This document shows positions 1 through 6,618 of a stretch of DNA of 28,756 nucleotides, piece after piece. A program made the position numbers and the translations under genes. The notes beneath the pieces are model-generated. The model had not been told where the DNA came from, did not search any database, and was given only the letters and a program-made list of their open reading frames with translations. The DNA is from a virus. Location of the stretch: positions 1 through 28,756 of the IMG/VR virus record IMGVR_UViG_3300031997_000047. One strand, given 5' to 3'. The stretch's first letter is position 1; every line of letters starts with the position of its first letter.

Positions 1-683
1 TAAGTGAACACTTGCGGAGTTCCGCTCCCGTTCACCAGCAACGACTCAACGGCTCCGTTCTTCACGAACTCGTTTCGGATGGAGGTCGGATTCGACGGAA
101 CAGACCCGAACGCCACCGCATCCCCGTCCGGGGTATAGAGAGTCGTCTTCAGCCGGCCCTGCCCAGACACCGTGTCGATAGCGTCCAGGTGAACTAGCGC
201 ACTCGCCCCCCGCGCCACCTTCGCATCGGTCTGAACTCGATAGATGATGCCGTCCAGCACGACACCCACCACGTTCCCGCTCGCGTCATAGATCACCAAG
301 GGCCACGCGGCTGATCCTGCCGCCTTCGTGCCCTGCGCCACCTTCCCGATCTCGTTCGTGCCCGCGGGAAGGGCATCTTGGATCTTCTTGATCCCGTCCG
401 TTGCTTTGATGCTGACCAAGGTGGAATCGATCGTAGTGAGCTTGCCGCTTTCCTTGGCTGGGTCGCTGGGGATATTGTCGGTCTTGCCCTTGATGCTGGC
501 GAGGGTTGAGTTGCCCGTGTCTTGCTTGTCGGCGGTCGCCGCCCCAGAGGGCAGGGGCAAAGACTCAACGCTCACCGGCTGGGCCGTGTCGCCCGTGGGA
601 TCGATGCGAAGCGGGTTCTCGGCGGTACCGAGGAACTCACCATCCTGGTCGATCAGAAGACTGGTCGGGGCTTCTTCCGGCAT
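1..683 (-). CDS. Structural (neck/tail-like) protein, 3' end outside the window
   Basis: An open frame runs from an ATG at 683 to the left edge without a stop, giving about 227 visible residues. The ATG overlaps the stop of the upstream gene by one base (TGATG), which implies translational coupling. The N-terminal part (NPLRIDPTGDTAQPVSVES, then PLPSGAATADKQDTGNSTL) has the Ser/Thr/Asp-rich, low-hydrophobicity repeats common in phage neck, tail and fibre-associated proteins. Later segments (VIYDASGNVVGVVLDG, LYTPDGDAVAFGS) look like beta strands. The last gene of the head/neck run is a plausible position for it. The assignment rests on composition and context, with no catalytic motif. The C-terminus is missing, so the family cannot be fixed. 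Confidence 0.72.
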   Translation of the reverse strand, partial: MPEEAPTSLLIDQDGEFLGTAENPLRIDPTGDTAQPVSVESLPLPSGAATADKQDTGNSTLASIKGKTDNIPSDPAKESGKLTTIDSTLVSIKATDGIKKIQDALPAGTNEIGKVAQGTKAAGSAAWPLVIYDASGNVVGVVLDGIIYRVQTDAKVARGASALVHLDAIDTVSGQGRLKTTLYTPDGDAVAFGSVPSNPTSIRNEFVKNGAVESLLVNGSGTPQVFT

Positions 684-1171
684 CACTCCACCACGATCGT
701 TCTCGTTCGAGAAGTCTCAAACGGTCCAGAATAGCTGATGGCGTCGGTCACCGTTGCAACCAGGGCACCCGCCGCATCGTAGACCTTCCAAGCGATACTG
801 GTTGGGAAGGGCCCGCTCCAAGTGGTCAGCTTCCCCACGATCTTTTTCAGCTTGGCCGAGCTCTCCCACCAGATGACCGCGGTTGGAAAGACCGTTCCCG
901 TGATCTCCCGGTAAGCGCCGCTTGCGAACCCCTCGGCCGGACCACCCTTGATGAAGTGAATGAGCTGCCGAAGAACCTTGTGCTGGGCTTCGGTGAGCCC
1001 ACTCCCACCACTTCGCGGGTCAAAAACTCCAGAGGTATCCCGAAAGCGAAAGGAGCCAAGCACGAAACGCATGGCTCCTTCGGTTGAAGGATCCTCGGTC
1101 TGTTCATCATCGAGAACCAGTTCTTCCTCGATGAGAGGACCGGGGAACCTGTCGGGGGTCTTGCCCGGCAT
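683..1171 (-). CDS. Hypothetical phage structural protein (162 aa)
   Basis: I do not recognise the family. The protein starts MPGKTPDRFPGPLIEEELV and has an acidic N-terminal third. A later segment (SIAWKVYDAAGALVATVTD, YSGPFETSRTRTIVVE) looks like an immunoglobulin-like or beta-sandwich fold. Its VYDAAG pattern echoes VIYDASGNVVG in the next gene, so the two may be related structural modules. A GTG at 1174 is also possible, but an AAAGGG-like ribosome binding site is better spaced for the ATG at 1171. The start overlaps the stop of the upstream coiled-coil gene, and the stop overlaps the next start, so it is one member of a coupled structural operon. Confidence 0.7.
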   Translation of the reverse strand: MPGKTPDRFPGPLIEEELVLDDEQTEDPSTEGAMRFVLGSFRFRDTSGVFDPRSGGSGLTEAQHKVLRQLIHFIKGGPAEGFASGAYREITGTVFPTAVIWWESSAKLKKIVGKLTTWSGPFPTSIAWKVYDAAGALVATVTDAISYSGPFETSRTRTIVVE

Positions 1172-1668
1172 CACTTCCCTTTCTTGCGGGCTTTCTTGCC
1201 TCGGGCGGGCGCACTCGGTTCGGCCACGGGCCGAAGCGGGGCGTCCTCTGCCTCCATGCGCGCATGGCGCTCATATTTCTGCACTGTGTCATTGAATCGG
1301 CGGGAGGCGATGGCGTTCGCGTGCTCCAGCCCGAGCAGCTTGCCTTCCAGCTTGTGAGACTCCGCGGCCCAATCGCTGGCCAGGTCGGCGATGCGCTTCG
1401 CCAGCCGGTTGATGATCGCGATCTCGACCCGGGCCTGCTCGGCCCCGATTTCTTCCTTGTTGAGCTGCGCCTGAACCCGCTCCACCTCGCCCTTGATGAT
1501 CAAGGTGATGGAACCGGCTGCGTCGGCGGACACCCGTTTTGTTGCGAGTGCCCGCCGACCAGCCAGAATCTCCTGGTCCACGTCCGTCACCAGCTCTTGG
1601 ATCCCGTCAAGCTTGGCACGGGTTTCAGGACTCTTCACTTCGTCGATGCTCTTGTTCTGATCAACCAT
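1171..1668 (-). CDS. Coiled-coil phage protein, unknown role (165 aa)
   Basis: The ATG at 1668 is preceded by GGAGGAACCC, a good ribosome binding site. From about residue 10 to 135 the sequence is nearly all predicted alpha helix with heptad-like spacing of Leu, Ile and Ala (for example QAQLNKEEIGAEQARVEIA and LAKRIADLASDWAAE). The C-terminal tail is very basic (GKKARKKGK), which suggests nucleic-acid or phosphate contact or simply a flexible tail. It lies between two beta-rich structural genes. Possible roles are head-tail connector accessory, tail tape-associated or assembly protein, but nothing in the sequence decides between them. Confidence 0.7.
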   Translation of the reverse strand: MVDQNKSIDEVKSPETRAKLDGIQELVTDVDQEILAGRRALATKRVSADAAGSITLIIKGEVERVQAQLNKEEIGAEQARVEIAIINRLAKRIADLASDWAAESHKLEGKLLGLEHANAIASRRFNDTVQKYERHARMEAEDAPLRPVAEPSAPARGKKARKKGK

Positions 1669-1722
1669 GGGTTCCTCCAGCTTGAGCCCCGACTAGCGGG
1701 GCCAATCGCCACTTGGGTTGAA

Positions 1723-3258
1723 CTACTGTTTCAGGACGACGCTGATGATCACGTCGCCGGTCTTGATGCCTTTGTCGAAGTCCACCTTGAGGTCGCCGCT
1801 GGCAGGCGTGGTGCCGGCATAGATGTCGTTCTTGGTGGTTCCGTTGCCGCCGACCATGAGCCGGCCGTTCAGAAACACGAGCTGGGTCACGCCCCCGATC
1901 GTGTTCATATCGATCGGGTTGGCGGTGATGTCCTGAATTGCCGCGGCGATGTTGTCGCCCTTGGCGAAGTTGCCCGCCGCGGTGTACAGCTTCAGGCTCA
2001 TGTCCACGCCACCGTGCTCGCCAGCGTACTTGATGGCGGCGGCGACGGAAGCGAAACTCTGCGAGAACAGGTCGCCGATGGCTCCCACGGTGGAGTCATC
2101 CAACGCAATGGGGGTGTCCTGCCGCCCGGTCGTCAACAGGATGTCGTCAGCCGCGGTCACCGCCACGTCGGTCGCGGTCGCCACGATGGCCAGCCCAGAG
2201 CTGTCGATCTGCCCGCCGGTCACGCCGAGGTTCATATCCTGGCCGTTGGAATCGACGGTGATGCCCTCCCAGAAGTCGTTGGCCCCGGCCTTCACGGTGA
2301 ACAGGTCCACCGCGCTGTCGATGAGGAACTGGTCGGCGGTGCCCGCGTCGGTGCGCAGGATCTTGACCAGAACCGCACCGCCCGAGCCCTTGCGGAAGAT
2401 CCAGCTCTTGGTGTCGGCGAGCCGGATGTCCACGTCGCTTCCGTCGACGGTCATGAAGTTGCCGCCATCGTACGCGGCGTCCAGGGAGACGGTGATGCCC
2501 GAGGGGTCCACCGCGTCCAGATCCCCGCGGAACTCCACGTCGGCCATGTCGTTCAGGCTGTCGCGGTTCGAGAAGGCGTAGACCACAACCTTCCCCGCGA
2601 TGTCGGCCACCGGGCAGGCCTCGAGGTCATTGAAAGCCGCGTTCGGCCGCACGAAGGAGAGCTGGCCCTGGTCATTCCCGCTGTCACCGAAGGCGCTTCC
2701 ATCGGTCGCGGCAACGCCAACCTGGAGGAGCGCCGACACCCGACGCCCATCCGAGAGGATCGCGTCCCCGGTGCTTCCGTCGAACATCTGCACAAGGTTC
2801 TTGGGGTGCAAGGCATCTGCACCGCTGATCTCGGCCAGCGAGTGGGAACCGATGGCACCGGCGAGCTGCGCCGAGACTGCGCCCTTCTTGGTGGACGCGA
2901 TGGCGATGTTCTTGTCGGGTTTGCCGGTGGAGGTCAGCTCCATCCAGTTCTGCAGGGCGGTCACGGTCACGTCCACCAGGTTGAGCCGGTAGGCGATGGC
3001 CAGCTTCGCCTCCAGGGTGGCCCGGTTGAACAACGCCTTCAGGGAGGCGTCACCGCCGAAGTCGGTGTTGAAGTCGTCGAACCAGTTGCCCGTGGCGCTG
3101 CCGTGGATCACGCGCTTGATCTGGGAAAGCTCACCCGTGAGAAAGTCCACGCCATCGACCGCGTCCGTCTCGATGGTTTCGATGTCAGCCGCGATGAGCT
3201 GGTCGTTGGGGTTATCGGTTTTCCGTACCTGGTCTAGCCGAAGCAGGGTCGCCGTCAT
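1723..3258 (-). CDS. Phage structural protein, head-fibre or decoration type (511 aa)
   Basis: The ATG at 3258 follows AGGAGGTAGAAA. The N-terminus (LTGELSQIKRVIHGSATGN followed by WFDDF) resembles the start of a widespread phage structural family in which a short 'SQ(I/L)KRIIHG..(G/A)NWYDD' segment precedes beta-rich repeats. The middle is beta-rich, with many Asp, Gly, Ser and Thr residues. The last 50 residues (LVFLNGRLMVGG, then DIYAGTTPASGDLKVDF, GDVIISVVLKQ) match the 'NG..L..g.DY......i.f...l..GD.I.v' ending common in tail and head fibre proteins. This ending is what I recall of the family. The exact position in the virion is inferred from the gene order downstream of the major capsid protein. 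Confidence 0.78.
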   Translation of the reverse strand: MTATLLRLDQVRKTDNPNDQLIAADIETIETDAVDGVDFLTGELSQIKRVIHGSATGNWFDDFNTDFGGDASLKALFNRATLEAKLAIAYRLNLVDVTVTALQNWMELTSTGKPDKNIAIASTKKGAVSAQLAGAIGSHSLAEISGADALHPKNLVQMFDGSTGDAILSDGRRVSALLQVGVAATDGSAFGDSGNDQGQLSFVRPNAAFNDLEACPVADIAGKVVVYAFSNRDSLNDMADVEFRGDLDAVDPSGITVSLDAAYDGGNFMTVDGSDVDIRLADTKSWIFRKGSGGAVLVKILRTDAGTADQFLIDSAVDLFTVKAGANDFWEGITVDSNGQDMNLGVTGGQIDSSGLAIVATATDVAVTAADDILLTTGRQDTPIALDDSTVGAIGDLFSQSFASVAAAIKYAGEHGGVDMSLKLYTAAGNFAKGDNIAAAIQDITANPIDMNTIGGVTQLVFLNGRLMVGGNGTTKNDIYAGTTPASGDLKVDFDKGIKTGDVIISVVLKQ

Positions 3259-3268
3259 TTTCTACCTC

Positions 3269-3658
3269 CTACCGTGTGAAAGGGTTGAACCGTTGCTTGC
3301 CGGTCTTGGACACGGACACTCGAACGGCCCGTTGCGCTGAGTGAACCATCACATTGATGCAGACATCGTCCAAAAACGCAGTCATCTTCTCGCCACCTTT
3401 GACCTTGTGCTCCTCGTCTACGGGCACAAGTTCGGCGAGGAAGAAAACCTGGCTGAACCCCTTCGGCTTGATGAGCGAATACTGAACGCCCTTGAGTGCA
3501 ATGGTGAGCCCCGTGATGGAGGCCTGAAAGCGTGGATCTTTGATCTGCTCCAACCATTGCTCAGCCTGCTCCGGGTTTTCCAGATCAATCCTAGCAGTGA
3601 GTCCATCTGTGGTGTGTACCTTCAGCACTGCTAGGGCTTCCTCTTGAGCTTCGGCCAA
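3269..3658 (-). CDS. Hypothetical phage protein of the head/neck module (129 aa)
   Basis: The frame has no ATG near its beginning. A TTG at 3658 with an AAGAGG-like site ten bases upstream is the best start, giving MAEAQEEALAVLKVHTTDG. The protein mixes a strand-rich N-terminus with a helix (ENPEQAEQWLEQI), a middle containing VFFLAELVPVDEEHKV, and a basic C-terminus (VSKTGKQRFNPFTR). It ends 10 bases before the ATG of the fibre-like gene, and that gene's AGGAGG lies in this gap. Size and position after the capsid gene suit a head-completion or neck protein, but I recognise no family. The start is uncertain by several codons. Confidence 0.62.
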   Translation of the reverse strand: MAEAQEEALAVLKVHTTDGLTARIDLENPEQAEQWLEQIKDPRFQASITGLTIALKGVQYSLIKPKGFSQVFFLAELVPVDEEHKVKGGEKMTAFLDDVCINVMVHSAQRAVRVSVSKTGKQRFNPFTR

Positions 3659-3695
3659 GCAAGGTTAGCCTCTTGATTCCCGTTGGTTCTTCCCC

Positions 3696-3995
3696 CTATC
3701 GAAGGGGACGCTTCTTTCTACCAGCATCTTCATCCGCAACGGGGGCGGCGAACGCGATCGGTCCGTTGGCGGACGCCGGCTTGACTTCCGCCTTCTTCTC
3801 GGAATCCTGAACCACCTTCAGCTTCGCCGCAAGCTGGGGGTGGGATTGCTGGATGTGATCGAACTCTCCCTTGGTCATCGACCTCAAGGTGTTCGGCCTG
3901 AAGTACAGAGCGCCCTTGACGGAGCGTTCAACCCCGGGCCCGAAGTCATCCACCTGCTGAGGTGCGATGCCATTGGCGATTTGAACCAGTAGCAT
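3696..3995 (-). CDS. Small phage protein after the capsid gene (99 aa)
   Basis: The ATG at 3995 has a strong AAGGAGG six bases upstream. The N-terminal half (MLLVQIANGIAPQQVDDFG, then ERSVKGALYFRPNTLRSMT) looks folded, with a predicted helix (KGEFDHIQQSHPQLAAKLKVV). The C-terminal 35 residues are Ala/Pro/Lys-rich and probably disordered, ending in the basic GRKKRPLR. Several phages carry a small protein of this shape, a folded core plus a disordered charged tail, between capsid and neck genes. The neighbouring 109-residue protein has a similar layout. The function is unknown. Confidence 0.68.
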   Translation of the reverse strand: MLLVQIANGIAPQQVDDFGPGVERSVKGALYFRPNTLRSMTKGEFDHIQQSHPQLAAKLKVVQDSEKKAEVKPASANGPIAFAAPVADEDAGRKKRPLR

Positions 3996-4014
3996 CTCTC
4001 GCCTCCTTCAGCGG

Positions 4015-4344
4015 TCACCCTCTCTTGCGTCGGGGCACCCGCGGAACCGTGTTCTCGGAAGCCTCCTCCACCTGCACGCCCGGGGAGGCCTCAACCTTGG
4101 GTTGCTTGGGCTCCACTTGGGGAGCCGGGGTTGTCGGGATGGCCGCGAACTTGGGGGCTTCGGGCTTCACGGCCTTCGCCTTCTCGGGCGGATCCTCCAG
4201 CACGACCACGGAAAACGCCGATTGGCCTTGCAACTGCCGGATCAACGATTCGTCCGTGATGTACTGAGGCTGACCGCGCCTGAAGACGGTGCCCCTCGTG
4301 GTGTACGACAACCCTCCCGTCAACTCCACTCGTGCTCGCGCCAC
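4015..4344 (-). CDS. Small phage protein after the capsid gene (109 aa)
   Basis: A GTG at 4344 preceded by AAAGGAGGACTCAA is the start. The first 55 residues form a probable small beta domain (VELTGGLSYTTRGTVFRRG, then YITDESLIRQLQGQSAFSV). The rest is a low-complexity tail rich in Pro, Lys, Glu and Ala that ends in RVPRRKRG. The layout matches the next gene. Both lie directly downstream of the major capsid protein, where decoration, head-closure or neck genes are usual. No family is recognised and no catalytic residues are apparent. Confidence 0.68.
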   Translation of the reverse strand: MARARVELTGGLSYTTRGTVFRRGQPQYITDESLIRQLQGQSAFSVVVLEDPPEKAKAVKPEAPKFAAIPTTPAPQVEPKQPKVEASPGVQVEEASENTVPRVPRRKRG

Positions 4345-4391
4345 TTGAGTCCTCCTTTCGGATCAACCAATCATGTGCGATGCACGTTCAA

Positions 4392-5588
4392 CTAGACGCC
4401 GGTCCCGATGTTCACGCCCTTCACCAGGGCGTCGGTCTCCTCCAAGGTCACCGCGACCTTGGCGGTGATGGCGTACTGATTCACACCCTTGAAGATGTCC
4501 CGATCCTTCTCGATCCTGATGTCCCGACCAATGCCCAGGATGAAGTTCGCCTGGTGGGTCAGGAGGATCTGGGGGTTCGCGCAGTACGTGACTTTCACCG
4601 TCTGGCCGTCGGTGATGGCCCCGCCCGACTTGCGGTTGATGGTGCCCGCGGTGGTGTTCAGCTCGTAGTCGGTGTTCAGGATGAGGGGCGTTTCCGCCGT
4701 CGCATCCAGGGTGGAAATGCACACCACGACCGAGCTGATCGGGGCGTACCGAAGCGCGACGGCAGTCGTGCCCGGAAGCGCCACGTGCTGGACCACGGGG
4801 GCCATGAACTCCATCAGGGGAACTTCGACCATGGGAACCCCGAACGGGTTCTGGCCGGCGCCGCCCGCGGCCTGGTCGCCGAGCGCGGTTGCGCGGGTGG
4901 CCAGCTTCTCCATGTAGAGCTGAGCCAGGTCGGGGCTCAAGAACCACCGGAGCGCGGCCTTGTTGCGACGGAACTTGGTCGGCATGGCGCGCAACATCGA
5001 GTTGAAGATGCTGAGGCCGATGTTCTTGCCCTGGGCGTCCAGCACGTGAGCACCGTCACCAAGACGCGCCCACCCATCTTGGAGGGCCAGGTACTTGTCC
5101 TTGACGTACTTGGACGTTGACCCGCCGTCCTTGTAGTCACCCTCGAGGATCGCCGCGCCCACGGTGTCCCCGTTGATGTAGAGCTCTTCCATGTCGTTGG
5201 CGAGCTGGGTGGCCATCATCTTGATCACGTGATCTTCGATGGCCTCACCCTCGATGTTGATCTCCTTGAACACGTCACCGATCTCGAAGGGCACCATGAT
5301 CTCCCGCGGTTGCAGGGTGACCTTGGAAGTCGAGATGGTGCGGCGCAGCCCCGGGTCCTGGGCCTCGGCCTTGGGCAGCGCGGCGCGCCGACCGATGCCG
5401 ATCTTGTCGATCTCCAGCGTCTCGTTGCGGAACCGGACGACGCGGGCGTTGTTCTTGAGCACCGTCTCATCGACCACGTAGTCGATGAACTTGTCGGCCT
5501 GCGCGGGGTTGAGCTTCCCCGCGGAGGCAAGGGCGTCGGTGGTGATGACTGCCTTTTCGATCAACTCTTGGTTCGAGATGCCCGGCAT
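4392..5588 (-). CDS. Major capsid protein, HK97-fold type (398 aa)
   Basis: The ATG at 5588 is preceded by AGGAGG with ideal spacing. Length (398 aa), position directly after the scaffold and the maturation protease, and overall sequence style identify this as the main shell protein. The N-terminus has helical segments (QELIEKAVITTDALASAGK, NPAQADKFIDYVVDE). There follow an extended beta region (KVTLQPREIMVPFEIGDVF) and a long central helix (IKMMATQLANDMEELYING) that suits the HK97 spine helix. The A-domain-like C-terminal half contains VPMVEVPLM and ends QYAITAKVAVTLEETDALV, a typical end of PBSX/XkdG-like and related capsid proteins. A larger cleaved N-terminus is not obvious. The exact subfamily needs a profile search. 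Confidence 0.88.
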   Translation of the reverse strand: MPGISNQELIEKAVITTDALASAGKLNPAQADKFIDYVVDETVLKNNARVVRFRNETLEIDKIGIGRRAALPKAEAQDPGLRRTISTSKVTLQPREIMVPFEIGDVFKEINIEGEAIEDHVIKMMATQLANDMEELYINGDTVGAAILEGDYKDGGSTSKYVKDKYLALQDGWARLGDGAHVLDAQGKNIGLSIFNSMLRAMPTKFRRNKAALRWFLSPDLAQLYMEKLATRATALGDQAAGGAGQNPFGVPMVEVPLMEFMAPVVQHVALPGTTAVALRYAPISSVVVCISTLDATAETPLILNTDYELNTTAGTINRKSGGAITDGQTVKVTYCANPQILLTHQANFILGIGRDIRIEKDRDIFKGVNQYAITAKVAVTLEETDALVKGVNIGTGV

Positions 5589-5644
5589 GATTCTTCCTCC
5601 TATTATTCCTTCTGGTTTTCTGGTTCTGCCCGCAGAGCGGGCGT

Positions 5645-6547
5645 CTACAGCACGCCCGACCAGAGGCTCTTCTTCACCTCTTTGGGCTGGTCGGTGCCCT
5701 CGGGGCCAGTGGCCTTGGAGGGGTTGCGGGCCTTCTCGATCGTGGCGAGCCTCTTGGTCAGCTCGGCGACCTCGTTCTCAAGATCCTTCTGGACCTTGCC
5801 GGCACCAGCCGGGCGAACCTCGCTGGCCATGGCCACGGAGGTCGGCAGCTCCTTGATGGCGGCGAACGCCTCCTTGGCCGCGTTCTCGTCGGCGTCCTGC
5901 AGAACACGGGCCAGGTTCAAGAACGTCTCCTTGATGGCCGACACGCGCTGCTCGGTGAACATCTTGCGACCCTTCGAGATGGCCGCGGTGTCCAGCTCGA
6001 TCGACCCGTCGGCCTTGACCACGAGCAGGTTGCCTTCGCTCTTGGCCTTCTTGCCCTTGGAGTTCGGCGAGGGGTATTCCTCGTCGGGGTTGGCGGGCGC
6101 GCCTTCGGCGCCGGGGCCGGCCTTCGCGGCCTCCTCATCTTCGTCGCCCTTGGCGGCTTTGGCCTTTTCCTCGAGGAAGGTGGTCAGCTCGTCCACTGCA
6201 CCCTTGGGTGCGCCTTTGATTCCGCGGATCATCGCGGCCAGGGCCTTCGGGGGCATCCCCGCCTTCTTCTTCTCCTCCTCCTCCTCGGCTGCTGCGTCAG
6301 CCTTCTCCTCGGGGGTCATCTCGGCCCCCGCCTTGGGCTTGCCAGCCTTCTCAGCCTCGGCGTCCTCGGCGTCCTTCTTGGCCTTCTGCACTTTTTCCTC
6401 CAGGTCGTTTGCGAATGCTCCCATGGTTTTCTCCTCCAGTCGTTTGATCACGAGAAAGGTTCGACGGATTGCCGGTCGGTCCACAAGGCTGACCTCCTTG
6501 ACTTCGAGGTCTACGATCCTTCTCACCTTGCCGGCTGGTTCCGCCAT
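5645..6547 (-). CDS. Capsid scaffold with an N-terminal XkdF-protease tail segment (300 aa)
   Basis: The frame opens with an ATG at 6547. Residues 8-37 (KVRRIVDLEVKEVSLVDRPA followed by a short F-x-V-I-K stretch) carry the EVSLVDRPA signature that normally ends XkdF-type prohead proteases. After residue 42 the protein is a classic scaffold: long helices, highly charged Lys/Glu/Ala-rich low complexity (about residues 45-180), then a helical C-terminus (VQKDLENEVAELTKRLATI) with coiled-coil character. A second in-frame ATG at 6424 (residue 42) has a very strong ribosome binding site, so a shorter scaffold of 259 residues starting MGAFANDLEEKVQ is likely also, or mainly, made. The upstream protease gene lacks this tail, which suggests a split protease. 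Scaffold identity is inferred from position and composition. Confidence 0.82.
   Translation of the reverse strand: MAEPAGKVRRIVDLEVKEVSLVDRPAIRRTFLVIKRLEEKTMGAFANDLEEKVQKAKKDAEDAEAEKAGKPKAGAEMTPEEKADAAAEEEEEKKKAGMPPKALAAMIRGIKGAPKGAVDELTTFLEEKAKAAKGDEDEEAAKAGPGAEGAPANPDEEYPSPNSKGKKAKSEGNLLVVKADGSIELDTAAISKGRKMFTEQRVSAIKETFLNLARVLQDADENAAKEAFAAIKELPTSVAMASEVRPAGAGKVQKDLENEVAELTKRLATIEKARNPSKATGPEGTDQPKEVKKSLWSGVL
6422..6439 (-). promoter_or_regulatory. Internal ribosome binding site and start inside the scaffold frame
   Basis: On the minus strand GGAGGAGAAAACC directly precedes the in-frame ATG at 6424. It is a better Shine-Dalgarno match than the GAGGGC before the annotated start at 6547. 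The bases also encode LEEKT of the longer product. An internal, in-frame scaffold start is the arrangement known for lambda Nu3 within the C protease gene. Here it would separate the scaffold proper from the EVSLVDRPA protease-like leader. Confidence 0.6.
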
Positions 6548-6618
6548 GACTTGCCCTCGATCAGGGTTTCGACTTCAATATGTGGATTGAAACACGGGCG
6601 GAAGAATTTTCCCAATTT

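Noticed and set aside
12-197. Plus-strand 61-codon frame at the left edge
   Set aside because: It lies opposite the minus-strand structural gene that runs off the window and has no supporting features.
1264-3237. Long plus-strand open frame (657 codons) opposite the fibre-like gene
   Set aside because: It is antisense to a well-supported gene with a clear ribosome binding site. Its product is a low-complexity Val/His/Gly/Asp-rich mirror of the GC-rich codons and has no domain.
5229-6590. Plus-strand open frame of 453 codons opposite capsid and scaffold
   Set aside because: Its Ser/Ala/Phe-rich product mirrors the Glu/Lys/Ala codons of the scaffold. It spans two real genes.
6548-6618. Simple programmed frameshift joining the protease and scaffold frames
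   Set aside because: The two frames do not overlap: the protease frame ends at 6619, and the scaffold frame has its own stop upstream of 6547 near 6577. Joining them would need both stop readthrough and a shift, so separate polypeptides are more likely.
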